Below are positions 1-9,052 of a DNA stretch of 30,690 nucleotides, piece by piece. Made by a program: the position numbers and the translations under genes. Below the pieces are notes generated by a model. It searched no databases, was not told the origin of the DNA, and worked only from the letters and a program-made list of their open reading frames with translations. Where the stretch lies: assembly GCA_041594355.1 (NCBI GenBank), contig JBFHMM010000013.1, positions 1 through 30,690 on the forward strand, given 5' to 3'. The DNA is from JAIUZI01 sp041594355 (GTDB lineage Bacteria; Pseudomonadota; Alphaproteobacteria; Rhodobacterales; Rhodobacteraceae). How positions within the stretch are numbered: the stretch's first letter is position 1; each line of letters starts with the position of its first letter.

Positions 1-594
1 CCCATGGTGGTCGAGCAGACCAGCCGTGGCGAACGCGCCTATGACATCTTTTCGCGCCTGCTGAAGGAGCGGATCATCTTTATCAACGGGCCGATTCACG
101 ACGGCATGAGCCACCTGGTGGTGGCGCAGCTGCTGCATCTGGAGGCGGAAAACCCGTCGAAGGAAATCAGCATCTACATCAACTCGCCCGGCGGCGTGGT
201 GACCAGCGGCCTGTCGATCTATGATACGATGCAATATATCAAGCCCAAGTGTTCGACGCTGGTGATCGGTCAGGCGGCCTCGATGGGGTCGGTGCTGCTG
301 GCCGGCGGCGAGGCGGGGATGCGGTTCTCGCTGCCTAATTCCCGGATCATGGTGCACCAGCCCTCGGGCGGCTACCAGGGCCAGGCCAGCGACATCATGA
401 TCCACGCTGCCGAGACGCAGAAGCTGAAGGACCGGCTGTATGACATTTATGTCAAGCACACCGGCCAGACCAAGAAAGCTGTTGAAAAGGCGCTGGACCG
501 CGACAACTTCATGAGCCCGGAAGAGGCGAAGGACTGGGGTCATATCGACGAGATCGTCGAGAACCGGGTCAAGTCCGGCGATGACACCGCCTGA
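1..594 (+). CDS. clpP: ATP-dependent Clp protease proteolytic subunit ClpP (5' partial)
   Basis: Serine peptidase subunit that forms the double-heptamer chamber degrading proteins fed to it by ClpX in the cytoplasm. The catalytic triad is visible. Counting from the ATG at position 4, Ser93 lies in GQAASMGS, His118 in RIMVHQPSGG and Asp167 in DRDNF, with the same spacing (25 and 49 residues) as in the E. coli enzyme. The first three bases encode a proline in frame, and related proteins have about a dozen more N-terminal residues, so the real start is probably upstream of the window and the ATG at 4 is internal. The normal C-terminal end is present. clpX follows 151 bases downstream on the same strand, its usual partner. 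Confidence 0.97.
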   Translation, partial: PMVVEQTSRGERAYDIFSRLLKERIIFINGPIHDGMSHLVVAQLLHLEAENPSKEISIYINSPGGVVTSGLSIYDTMQYIKPKCSTLVIGQAASMGSVLLAGGEAGMRFSLPNSRIMVHQPSGGYQGQASDIMIHAAETQKLKDRLYDIYVKHTGQTKKAVEKALDRDNFMSPEEAKDWGHIDEIVENRVKSGDDTA

Positions 595-745
595 TGATGG
601 CGGGCCACCTGCAAGGGTGGCGAAGGGGCGTGGCACGGCAATTTGCGATTGTGGTGCCGCGGAGGCTGACTTAAGCTGCCCCGATAATTGGTGAACTCGC
701 CCCGTCCCAGGGGCATACGCGGAAATCGAAGCCGAAAGGTAGACC

Positions 746-2014
746 ATGGCAACGAACACAGGCGGCGACAGCAAGAACACGCTCTACTGCAGCTTTTGCG
801 GCAAGAGCCAGCACGAGGTGCGCAAGCTGATTGCCGGCCCGACCGTTTTCATATGTGATGAATGTGTCGAATTGTGCATGGACATCATCCGCGAGGAGAC
901 CAAGGCCAGCGGGTTGAAATCCAGCGAAGGGGTGCCCACGCCCAAGGAGATCTGCGAGGTTCTGGACGATTACGTGATCGGCCAGGCGGTGGCCAAGCGG
1001 GTGCTCTCGGTGGCTGTCCACAACCATTACAAGCGACTGAACCATTCGCAAAAGGCCGGTTCGGACATCGAACTGGCAAAGTCGAACATCCTGCTGATCG
1101 GCCCCACCGGCTGCGGCAAGACGCTGTTGGCGCAGACGCTGGCGCGGATCCTCGACGTGCCCTTTACCATGGCCGACGCCACCACGCTGACCGAGGCCGG
1201 GTATGTGGGTGAGGATGTCGAGAACATCATCCTGAAACTGTTGCAGGCCAGCGAATACAACGTCGAACGCGCCCAGCGTGGCATCGTCTATATCGACGAG
1301 GTCGACAAGATCACCCGCAAGTCGGAAAACCCCTCGATCACCCGCGACGTGTCGGGCGAGGGGGTGCAGCAGGCGCTTCTGAAACTGATGGAGGGGACCG
1401 TCGCCTCTGTGCCGCCGCAGGGCGGGCGCAAACATCCGCAGCAGGAATTCCTGCAGGTGGACACCACCAACATCCTGTTTATATGCGGCGGCGCCTTTGC
1501 CGGTCTCGACAAGATCATCGCGGCGCGCGGCAAGGGCAGCGCCATGGGCTTTGGCGCCGATGTGCGCGATAATGACGATCGCGGCGTCGGCGAGGTGTTC
1601 CAGGATCTGGAGCCCGAGGATCTGCTGAAATTCGGCCTGATCCCGGAATTCGTCGGCCGTCTGCCGGTGCTGGCCACGCTCGAGGATCTGGACGAGGACG
1701 CACTGGTAACTATCCTGACCAAGCCCAAGAACGCGCTGGTCAAGCAGTACCAGCGCCTGTTCGAGCTGGAAAACACCGAACTGGTCTTTACCGACGATGC
1801 GCTCAATGCGATTGCCAAGCGCGCCATCGAACGCAAGACCGGCGCGCGCGGGCTGCGCTCGATCCTCGAAGACATTCTGCTGGACACCATGTTCGACCTG
1901 CCGGGTCTGGACAGCGTGACCAAGGTGGTCGTGAACGAAGAGGCGGCGAATTCCGACGCCCAGCCGCTGATGATCCACGCCGACGCGGAAAAGGATTCGG
2001 CCTCTGCCGGCTAA
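746..2014 (+). CDS. clpX: ATP-dependent Clp protease ATP-binding subunit ClpX
   Basis: Hexameric AAA+ unfoldase that recognises substrates and threads them into ClpP. At 422 residues it has the full family length. The N-terminal zinc-binding domain has Cys15, Cys18, Cys37 and Cys40. The AAA+ core shows Walker A GPTGCGKT (119-126), pore loop GYVG (152-155), Walker B VYIDEVDK (181-188), an RKH loop (228-230), the ClpP-docking tripeptide as MGF (267-269; IGF in E. coli) and sensor-2 GARGLRS (from 366). The start is preceded by an AAAGG-type ribosome site. A strong hairpin terminator lies 18 bases after the stop. The clpP-clpX gap contains the element CCCCGATAAT at 679-688, which resembles a -10 box, but I found no matching -35, so a separate clpX promoter is not established. 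Confidence 0.98.
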   Translation: MATNTGGDSKNTLYCSFCGKSQHEVRKLIAGPTVFICDECVELCMDIIREETKASGLKSSEGVPTPKEICEVLDDYVIGQAVAKRVLSVAVHNHYKRLNHSQKAGSDIELAKSNILLIGPTGCGKTLLAQTLARILDVPFTMADATTLTEAGYVGEDVENIILKLLQASEYNVERAQRGIVYIDEVDKITRKSENPSITRDVSGEGVQQALLKLMEGTVASVPPQGGRKHPQQEFLQVDTTNILFICGGAFAGLDKIIAARGKGSAMGFGADVRDNDDRGVGEVFQDLEPEDLLKFGLIPEFVGRLPVLATLEDLDEDALVTILTKPKNALVKQYQRLFELENTELVFTDDALNAIAKRAIERKTGARGLRSILEDILLDTMFDLPGLDSVTKVVVNEEAANSDAQPLMIHADAEKDSASAG

Positions 2015-2032
2015 CCCTCGTAGGTCACAGGC

Positions 2033-2072
2033 AAAGAAAACGGCGTGGCCCACAGGCCGCGTCGTTTTCTTT
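2033..2072 (+). terminator. Long-stem intrinsic terminator after clpX, probably bidirectional
   Basis: AAAGAAAACG (2033-2042) pairs perfectly with CGTTTTCTTT (2063-2072). The interior GCGTGGCC (2043-2050) pairs with GGCCGCGT (2055-2062) through six Watson-Crick pairs and two G-U wobbles around a four-base CACA loop, giving an 18-pair stem. The stem carries an A-rich left arm and a T-rich right arm, so it can serve clpX on the plus strand and also the converging minus-strand gene that ends at 2150. Confidence 0.9.
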
Positions 2073-2149
2073 GGGCCCACCCCGACACCCCGACACCTCG
2101 GCATGGGGCGGCGCTGCGGGCAGGCCGCCCCGTCCAGGGGCACCGGCAA

Positions 2150-3706
2150 TCAATTATCGAAAATGCAGCCGCCGCCGCTCGAGGCATAGCTGATCAGCTC
2201 GATCTCGCCCGGTCGCCACGTCTGGTCGAACCACGATTCCGGCGGCCATTCGAGCCGGAATATCGTGTTCCAACCCTTGCCCGGCACCGTCTGCACCCGG
2301 TTGCTTTCCTTGCCCTCGGGCGGTTCCGGGGCAAAGTAGATGCCATAGGAGCCGTCCGCGTTCTGCACCACGCCGCTGTTACTGCCGCCGATTGCCGGGA
2401 ATTGCGCGTCGGTCTGCGGCATCGACCGGGTCTGGTTGTCATTCAGCGTGAAGGACCAGAAATCCTTGGCCGGCACATTGGCGGGCACATGCACCCGATA
2501 GGTCTTGGCCCCGTCCAGCGGGTTGCCGCTGGAATCGCGATAGTTAAAGGCGTATTGCGATCCCTTGCCAACGACCTTCAGCGCCATCGCCGGTGTGATC
2601 CCGGTGGCATATAAGTGGAACGCTGCCCGGATATTGTGCAGGGTCACGCCGTCCAGCTCCCATGTATAGGCGCCGCCGGGAAAGGCCGTCTGCCAGTAGC
2701 TTTCACCGGGGTACCAGTAGAACCGCGCGTCCCGCGGTTTCGAGATCAGCGTTTTCACCGTCACCGCACCGGCCGCCGCCGCCGCCTCAAGGATTGGCTT
2801 CATCCGCGAATCCGGGGCAAATTCCGTCCCCTTGACGATGCCGATGGCGGCCAGATGGTCCAGCAGCTCGGGCCGTTCCCCCCATCAATGGCTCGCGCTG
2901 GACGACCGCGTTGATCTCGTCAAAGATCCTGGCATCCATGCGGTGGATCGTGTTGAACAGCTTGCCCGAGACATTGACGAAATTCATCTCCGGCGGCGCC
3001 TCCGTCTGCGACAGCGGGTAGATGCGGAACTGTTCCTTGGTCTGGCTGACCGCCGGATCGGTGGTGCCGCCCTTCTGATAGCCGCGCCACAGCACCCAGT
3101 TGCCATGGGTGTTGGTGCGCGCCACGTGATAGCCGTCGTGCACGTCGCCGTCATATCCCGGCGCCAGGATCAGGGACTTGCCGCCCTTGCCTTCGACCGG
3201 TCCAAGGTTGCCGAAATCGACGACATAGCGGAACCAGGCGTCGTTCAGAAAGCCCAGCACGTTCGGCGGGGTCTCGATCACCATCGTTTCATCGCCCGGC
3301 TCCAGCCACGAGGTCATGTAGATGCTGGTGGTATTGGCGGTCAGGAACAGCGCGCGCGAATCCATCAGCTGTTCGAACAGGATCGCCGTCGCGTTGGCGG
3401 GGCCGAATTCCAGGATGCCCTTGCGCAGCCATTCCATCGAGGCAATCTTGGTGCCGTCCAGAACGGTCTGATAGGCATGGGTGAAATCCAACAGATAATC
3501 GACCTTATGGGCCGATTCCACATCCGGCACACTATCAAAGAATTTCAGGTTCCCGACCCGTGTGTGCAGGTTGTCGGGCGTCGTCACCCCCTCGGGGATC
3601 GAGGTCGCCATCTTCATCTTGGGGACCTCTTGCGCGACAAGAGGCGCGCCATATGCCGTCGTCGCGCACAGCGCAAGCCCGGCAAGGACCTTCCACGTTC
3701 TGACAT
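2150..3706 (-). pseudogene. DUF1254/DUF1214 secreted protein, two frame lesions
   Basis: The N-terminal part (DUF1254-like, 2787-3617) and C-terminal part (DUF1214-like, 2150-2803) lie in different frames of one gene. Reading on the minus strand, the frame breaks at a run of six G (plus-strand C run, 2878-2883). With five G the reading continues as GERPELLDHLAAIGIVKG and joins the C-terminal frame, which ends normally at TGA. A second lesion sits at the 5' end. A clear signal peptide (RTWKVLAGLALCATTAYGAP then LVAQ) lies in frame upstream of the first available ATG (3617), but its own start codon (3706-3704) is one base out of frame. Repaired, the product would be about 518 residues and exported. 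The family has no settled function. It could be a true pseudogene or carry sequencing errors. Confidence 0.85.
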
Positions 3707-3714
3707 TATGTCAG
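3700..3714. promoter_or_regulatory. Perfect palindrome over the DUF1254 start codon
   Basis: CTGACAT (3700-3706), one central T, then ATGTCAG (3708-3714) form a perfect 15-base palindrome. It covers the ATG of the signal-peptide reading frame of the minus-strand DUF1254 gene and lies in the gap before the divergent RidA-like gene. It looks like a dimeric repressor site, but I cannot name the regulator. Confidence 0.45.
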
Positions 3715-3869
3715 TAAAAGTGACACCGTTTCAGGAAACCGGTTTTTTGTCCGCCCGCTGGGCGGCCCCATTTGGGGGCGGTGCGACCGGCGCGGACATC
3801 GAAACCGATTGCCGGGGCCAGGGAAATCTCTGTACAAAACGGAAAAGCCGGGTTTCGGGAATGTACAAA

Positions 3870-4225
3870 ATGGTCAAACGCATCGCATCGGGCGGCGCAT
3901 TCGAGCCCAGGATCGGCTATTGCCGGGCCGTGGTGGCGGGCGGATTCGTGCATGTCGCGGGCACCGTCGGTCAGGGCGACGACGTGGTCGCACAATGCCG
4001 TTCGGCGCTCGACATCATCGCCAAGGCGCTGGCCGAGGCGGGCAGCGGCTTTGAACATGCGGTGCGAGTGAACTACTACCTGCCGGACCGCGCCGAGTTC
4101 GAACCCTGCTGGCCGCAACCTTTGGCGCGAACCCGCCGGCGGCCACCATGGTGGAATGCGGGTTGATCGACTCCAAGTACCGGATCGAGATCGAGTTGAC
4201 CGCGCTGCTACCGGAAGCGGGCTGA
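3870..4225 (+). pseudogene. RidA/YjgF-family protein, frameshifted
   Basis: RidA-family proteins hydrolyse reactive enamine/imine intermediates in the cytoplasm. The first frame reads MVKRIASGGAFEPRIGYCRA and on to the conserved YYLPDRAEFEPCWP (codon for P at 4113). It then runs into an unrelated short tail ending at 4166. The family C-terminus resumes in another frame from about 4109, as LAATFGANPPAATMVECGLI followed by DSKYRIEIELTALLPEAG, ending at TGA 4223-4225. Relatives read CWPVL at the junction. Restoring this needs ten extra bases, which fits loss of one copy of a nine-base direct repeat (TGCTGGCCG). The start at 3870 is chosen by family alignment; an ATG at 3861 is also in frame. The TGA overlaps the ATG of the next gene. 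Confidence 0.82.
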
Positions 4226-4590
4226 TGGGCCTGCATGCCGCGATCCCGGTGATCCGCATCTTCGATGTGGAGAAGGCGCGCGCGTACTACCTGGATTATT
4301 TAGGGTTTTCAGTGGATTGGGAGCATCGGTTTGATCCGGACGCGCCGCTGTACCTGCAGGTGTCGCGCGGCGATTGCCGGCTGCACCTGAGCGAACACCA
4401 CGGCGATGCGACACCGGGGTCGACCTGTTTCGTGCCGGTCGGCGATGCGCAGGCGCTGCATGCCGAGCTGCGGGCCAAGGGCTACCGGTTCCTGAACCCG
4501 GCTCTGGAGCGGATGCCCTGGGGGCTACAGATTACCGTGACCGACCCGTTCGGCAACCGGCTCAGGCTGTGCCAGCAGCAGACCGGCTGA
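4225..4590 (+). CDS. Glyoxalase/bleomycin-resistance-fold protein
   Basis: A 121-residue single-domain protein of the vicinal oxygen chelate superfamily, cytoplasmic. The typical opening AAIPVIRIFDVEKARAYY, the central VSRGDCRLHLSEHHGDATPGS and the closing TVTDPFGNRLRLCQQ match the small Ble/glyoxalase subgroup. Its ATG overlaps the stop of the RidA-like gene (TGATG), suggesting the two were translationally coupled. Members bind drugs or catalyse lyase and dioxygenase reactions, and the sequence does not fix which. There is no downstream gene until 4671. Confidence 0.85.
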   Translation: MGLHAAIPVIRIFDVEKARAYYLDYLGFSVDWEHRFDPDAPLYLQVSRGDCRLHLSEHHGDATPGSTCFVPVGDAQALHAELRAKGYRFLNPALERMPWGLQITVTDPFGNRLRLCQQQTG

Positions 4591-4670
4591 CTTTGTCCGC
4601 TGCGACGCCAAGCCACTGGACCTTGGCCGCAATATGGGCCATATCAAAAGCGAATTTTTCGGAGGCACCC

Positions 4671-5054
4671 ATGGGAATCCTGAACACGTTGCTGCGCGCA
4701 GTCACCTGGTGGAACGGCGGCACGCTGAACACTTCGCTCTACACCTGGCGCCAGGGTGTCAAGGTGGGCGAGGATGACGAAGGCAACGTTTATTACCGCA
4801 ATGCCGACGACAGCAAACGCTGGGTGATGTTCAGCGGCGAGGTCGAGGCGAGCCGGATCAACCCGGATTGGCACGGCTGGCTGCACCACACCTGGGCCGA
4901 ACCGCCGACCAACAAGCCGCTGGTTCACAAAGGCTGGGAAAAGCCGCATCAGGAAAATCTGACCGGGACCGCGCTGGCCTATGCGCCGGCCGGCTCGCTG
5001 CGCCGTCCCGACCCGATCGAACGTCGGGACTACGAGGCCTGGAGCCCCGAGTAA
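4671..5054 (+). CDS. NDUFA12-family (17.2 kDa) complex I-associated protein
   Basis: A 127-residue homologue of the mitochondrial NADH:ubiquinone oxidoreductase accessory subunit NDUFA12 (B17.2), a family found in alphaproteobacteria. The conserved core is visible: WRQGVKVGEDDEGNVYYRN, then the SKRWVMFSGEVEASRINPDW stretch and HGWLHHTWAEPPT. The tail is rich in proline and charged residues. The start is chosen because GGAGG lies five bases upstream of the ATG at 4671. It sits peripherally on the membrane-bound respiratory complex or helps assemble it. Its neighbours downstream (MlaD-like and DUF2155) follow in the order common in this bacterial group. Confidence 0.92.
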   Translation: MGILNTLLRAVTWWNGGTLNTSLYTWRQGVKVGEDDEGNVYYRNADDSKRWVMFSGEVEASRINPDWHGWLHHTWAEPPTNKPLVHKGWEKPHQENLTGTALAYAPAGSLRRPDPIERRDYEAWSPE

Positions 5055-5082
5055 CCCCACCAGTCAAAAGACGGGGACCCCC

Positions 5083-5535
5083 ATGTCGCATAATACAACC
5101 GAGGTTCTGGTCGGCGGCGCGGTGCTTGCTTCCGCCGTGGCCTTTGCGATCTATGCCGGGCAGGCCACCGGCCTGTCCGGCGGCGGATCGGGCTACCCGC
5201 TGACGGCTTCGTTCCGCTCGCTCGAAGGGGTAACCGTGGGCACCGATGTGCGCCTTGCCGGCGTCAAGATCGGGACCGTGACCGGTGTGGAACTGAACGC
5301 TGAAACCTACCGTGCCGATACGGTCTTTTCGGTGGCCGAAGGGGTCTTGATCCCCGACGACAGCGCGGTAGTCGTGTCTTCCGAGGGGCTGCTGGGCGGT
5401 AACTTTGTCGAGATCATGCCCGGCGGTTCGCCGTTCTATTTCGACCCTGGAGCCGAGATCGAGGACACACAGGGCGCAGTCAGCCTGATCTCGCTGCTGC
5501 TGAAGTTTGTCGCAGGCGACGGAGCGGACGAATGA
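5083..5535 (+). CDS. mlaD: MlaD-like MCE-domain protein
   Basis: A 150-residue periplasmic lipid-binding protein anchored by one N-terminal helix (about residues 7-25). The MCE domain follows (about 38-115), with the pattern YPLTASFRSLEGVTVGTDVR, LAGVKIGTVTGVELN and SSEGLLGGNFVEIMPGG. In the Mla pathway such proteins form a hexamer that passes phospholipid between the outer membrane and the inner-membrane ABC transporter. The transporter genes (mlaE, mlaF) are not in the window. The gene ends in an ATGA overlap with the DUF2155 gene, so the two are probably co-translated. An alternative is an MCE paralogue outside the Mla system. Confidence 0.9.
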   Translation: MSHNTTEVLVGGAVLASAVAFAIYAGQATGLSGGGSGYPLTASFRSLEGVTVGTDVRLAGVKIGTVTGVELNAETYRADTVFSVAEGVLIPDDSAVVVSSEGLLGGNFVEIMPGGSPFYFDPGAEIEDTQGAVSLISLLLKFVAGDGADE

Positions 5536-5897
5536 TTCGTTCCGTTCTGCTAGCTGCATTGCTGTTGCTGCCTGGCGTCGCGTCGGCGCAGAACGCCGAG
5601 GCGCAGTCGGGCGCGGGGGCCCTGCTGCGCGGGCTGGACAAGGTCAACGGAGCGACGGTCGATGTCGAGGTGCGCTCGGGCGAGACCGGCGAAGTGTTCA
5701 ATCTGGATGTGGCACTGGCCGATTGCCGGTTTCCGGTCGATAACCCGACAGGCGATGCCTTTGCCTATCTGACGATCTGGGAAAAGGGTGAGGTTCAAGC
5801 GATTTTCGAGGGCTGGATGATCGCGTCCTCACCGGCTCTGAACGCGCTGGATCACAGCCGCTACGACGTTTGGGTGATGCGCTGTATCACGTCCTGA
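5532..5897 (+). CDS. DUF2155 domain-containing exported protein
   Basis: A 121-residue protein with a clear Sec signal peptide (MIRSVLLAALLLLPGVASAQ, cleavage after Ala19), so the mature part is periplasmic. The DUF2155 core is recognisable from LRGLDKVNGATVDVEV through DCRFPVDNPTGDAFAYLTIW to WMIASSPALNALDHSRYDVW. Two cysteines (65 and 118) could form a disulfide. The start codon overlaps the mlaD stop (ATGA). The 3' end overlaps the converging aat gene by 37 bases. The family is widespread in alphaproteobacteria next to the NDUFA12-like gene; its biochemical role is unknown to me. Confidence 0.88.
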   Translation: MIRSVLLAALLLLPGVASAQNAEAQSGAGALLRGLDKVNGATVDVEVRSGETGEVFNLDVALADCRFPVDNPTGDAFAYLTIWEKGEVQAIFEGWMIASSPALNALDHSRYDVWVMRCITS

Positions 5898-6493
5898 GCC
5901 GAGGGAATCGGCGGGGCGGTGAAGTCGGCACCACCTTCGATCGCGGCGCTGAGCAAACGGTGGTAGGTGCCGCGCGGGATCTCGATCGCGCCCAGTGACG
6001 CTAGGTGTTCCGTCAGGAATTGGGTATCGAACAGGGTGAACCCGGCCTCGCGCAGGTGATCCACCAGAAAGGCCAGAGCGATTTTCGACGCATCGGTGCG
6101 CCTGGAAAACATGGATTCGCCAAAGAACGCCCGGCCCAGCACTACGCCGTAGACACCTCCGGTCAGTTTATCGTCGTGCCACACCTCAAGAGAATGGGCG
6201 TGTCCCATGGCAAAGAGCGTCAGGTAGTGCTGGCGGATCTCGCTGTTGATCCAGGTTTCGGCTCGGTCGGCGCACCCATCCAGCACACCGGCGAAATCAC
6301 GATCAATGGTGATACTGTATCCGCCCTGACGCATCCGCCGCGCCAGCGAGCGCGAGATGTGGAATCCGTCCAGCGGAAAAATGCCGCGCCGCCGCGGATC
6401 GACCCAGAAAATCTCCGGGTCGTCACGGTGTTCGGCCATCGGGAACACCCCGATGGAGTAGCCATGCAGCAAAAGTTCCGGGCTGAGCGTCAT
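5861..6493 (-). CDS. aat: Leucyl/phenylalanyl-tRNA--protein transferase
   Basis: Transfers Leu or Phe from aminoacyl-tRNA to N-terminal basic residues, marking proteins for ClpAP-type degradation (N-degron pathway). The family signature is plain: LLHGYSIGVFPMAEHRDDPE, FWVDPRRRGIFPLDGFHISR, then VYGVVLGRAFFGESMFSRRT and DTQFLTEHLASLGAIEIPR. The ATG at 6493 gives 210 residues and has a G-rich ribosome site about eight bases upstream. A GTG at 6514 would add seven residues. It lies 17 bases after the full-length accC stop, so it reads as the last gene of an accB-accC-aat operon. Confidence 0.95.
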   Translation of the reverse strand: MTLSPELLLHGYSIGVFPMAEHRDDPEIFWVDPRRRGIFPLDGFHISRSLARRMRQGGYSITIDRDFAGVLDGCADRAETWINSEIRQHYLTLFAMGHAHSLEVWHDDKLTGGVYGVVLGRAFFGESMFSRRTDASKIALAFLVDHLREAGFTLFDTQFLTEHLASLGAIEIPRGTYHRLLSAAIEGGADFTAPPIPSAQDVIQRITQTS

Positions 6494-6510
6494 CGCTGCG
6501 CGCCCCCGGA

Positions 6511-7860
<1,350 letters not shown>

Positions 7861-7870
7861 CTGCCCCGCC

Positions 7871-8368
7871 TTATTCAAGGATAACCAGGGGTGTGCCGAA
7901 TTCGACCGCCGCGCCGTCTTCGACCAGGATCCGTTTGACGGTGCCGGCCTTGGGGGCGTGGATGTGGTTCATCGTTTTCATCGCCTCCACGATCAGCAGG
8001 GTATCGCCCTCGGCGACCTGGGCGCCGACCTTGATGAAGGTGGGCGCGCCCGGTTCGGCCTGCATGTAGATGGTGCCGACCATCGGAGAGGTCACTGCGC
8101 CGGGATGGCTGGCCGGGTCGTCGCTGGCCTCTGCCGCCGGGGTCCCAGGGGCCGGAGCCGCCGCTGCCGGCGCGGCGGCAGGGGACACGGCCACCTGTTG
8201 CGGCGCCGCCATCACCGGTGCGGGTGCGGCGCGGCTGACGCGCACGTTCAGGCTGTCGTCTTCGCCAAAGTCGCGCTTGACCTCAAGCTCGGTCAGATCG
8301 TTGTGCCGCAAAAGTTCGGCTAGCGCTTTGATAAAGGCCACGTCCGCTTCGTGTTTCTTGTCTGTCAT
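7871..8368 (-). CDS. accB: Acetyl-CoA carboxylase biotin carboxyl carrier protein AccB
   Basis: A 165-residue carrier whose biotin is carboxylated by AccC and delivers CO2 to acetyl-CoA. Residues 1-46 form the N-terminal region, 47-80 an Ala/Pro-rich flexible linker, and 90-165 the biotinyl domain. The biotin attachment site is Lys131 in LLIVEAMKTMNHI, the usual Rhodobacterales form of EAMKM. The start is preceded by GAGG six bases upstream. It is first in the accB-accC-aat order, with a promoter candidate about 60 bases upstream. Confidence 0.96.
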   Translation of the reverse strand: MTDKKHEADVAFIKALAELLRHNDLTELEVKRDFGEDDSLNVRVSRAAPAPVMAAPQQVAVSPAAAPAAAAPAPGTPAAEASDDPASHPGAVTSPMVGTIYMQAEPGAPTFIKVGAQVAEGDTLLIVEAMKTMNHIHAPKAGTVKRILVEDGAAVEFGTPLVILE

Positions 8369-8427
8369 GGTTATCCTCGACCGGTTCCGCCAGCCCGTCT
8401 GACATGCGGGCCTGTCATTTCTGCGCG

Positions 8428-8456
8428 CTTATAGGCCAAGGTTTGGCCCGTGAAAA
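8428..8456 (-). promoter_or_regulatory. Candidate sigma-70-type promoter for accB-accC-aat
   Basis: On the minus strand, TTTTCA (8456-8451; four of six matches to TTGACA) is followed after exactly 17 bases by TATAAG (8433-8428; five of six matches to TATAAT). Transcription would start near 8421, leaving a leader of roughly 50 bases before accB. Nothing else in the 147-base gap looks like a promoter for this operon. Confidence 0.5.
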
Positions 8457-8515
8457 GCGTCCTTCCGATGCGTCAATATGGGTTGCGTGGCGGCAGAACG
8501 CCAGCCCCACTGTGG

Positions 8516-9052
8516 TCAAAGCGGCATTCCGGACAGTTTTGCCACCAGTTCCGGAAGTTTTCGGGCGCCGAACTTGTCCAGAAGCCGGGCCCGGTGCGCC
8601 TCGATCGTCCGATAGGACAGGTTCAGCTGCTGGCCGATCTCCTTGGCCGACAGCCCGCGGCACGACAGGATCGCCACTTCGCGTTCGCGCGGGGTCAGCT
8701 GCACCACCGGGCGGTCGTCAGAGATATCGGCAAATGACCAGACACCGTGCCGGAACGGATCGCCGGGTGTCAGCGACCGTCCGCGCACCCGGCACCAGAA
8801 CAGGTCGCCGTTGCCGCGCCGCATGATGCGTTCGTCAGAATACTCGCCGGTTTCGCGCATCGCCTTGAGCCCGCGTTCGCCGATGCGCTGGAACTCGGCT
8901 TCGGTCGGGTAAAAATGGCGCAACGGCCGTTTGCGGTGATCGTCCGGCACGCCGCCAAAAGTTTGCGCGAATTGGTGGTTGCAGCGCTGGATGACACGAT
9001 TTTCCAGCTCGCAAAGGCCGATGGGCGCGTAGTCGAAGGCGATGTCGCTCAT
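8516..9052 (-). CDS. PAS-domain LuxR-family transcriptional regulator
   Basis: A 178-residue DNA-binding regulator. Residues 5-115 look like a PAS sensor domain (FDYAPIGLCELENRVIQRCN and RRGNGDLFWCRVRGRSL), and residues 118-175 form a LuxR/NarL-type helix-turn-helix (LTPREREVAILSCRGLSAKE, then LSYRTIEAHRARLLDKFG). The longer frame upstream runs antisense through the thiolase gene and is not used; the ATG at 9052 begins exactly where the PAS domain begins. It diverges from the thiolase/acyl-CoA synthetase operon with an 87-base gap, so it is the likely local regulator of that operon. The ligand is unknown. Cys residues 14, 24, 87 and 131 could be redox sensors, but that is speculative. Confidence 0.88.
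   Translation of the reverse strand: MSDIAFDYAPIGLCELENRVIQRCNHQFAQTFGGVPDDHRKRPLRHFYPTEAEFQRIGERGLKAMRETGEYSDERIMRRGNGDLFWCRVRGRSLTPGDPFRHGVWSFADISDDRPVVQLTPREREVAILSCRGLSAKEIGQQLNLSYRTIEAHRARLLDKFGARKLPELVAKLSGMPL

Noticed and set aside
605..620. CCACC/GGTGG hairpin after clpP as a terminator
   Set aside because: Only five pairs and no T-run; not convincing.
660..688. Heat-shock (RpoH) promoter for clpX around CCCCGATAAT
   Set aside because: The -10 half looks right but no acceptable -35 sequence lies at the proper distance.
671..2149. 492-residue open frame on the minus strand opposite clpX
   Set aside because: It lies antisense to the unmistakable clpX gene and reads as composition-driven Arg/His/Gln-rich sequence with no recognisable domain.
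2832..4166. 444-residue plus-strand open frame running through the DUF1254 gene into the RidA-like gene
   Set aside because: Only its last part (from 3870) matches a family; the first 340 residues are the antisense of the DUF1254 gene.
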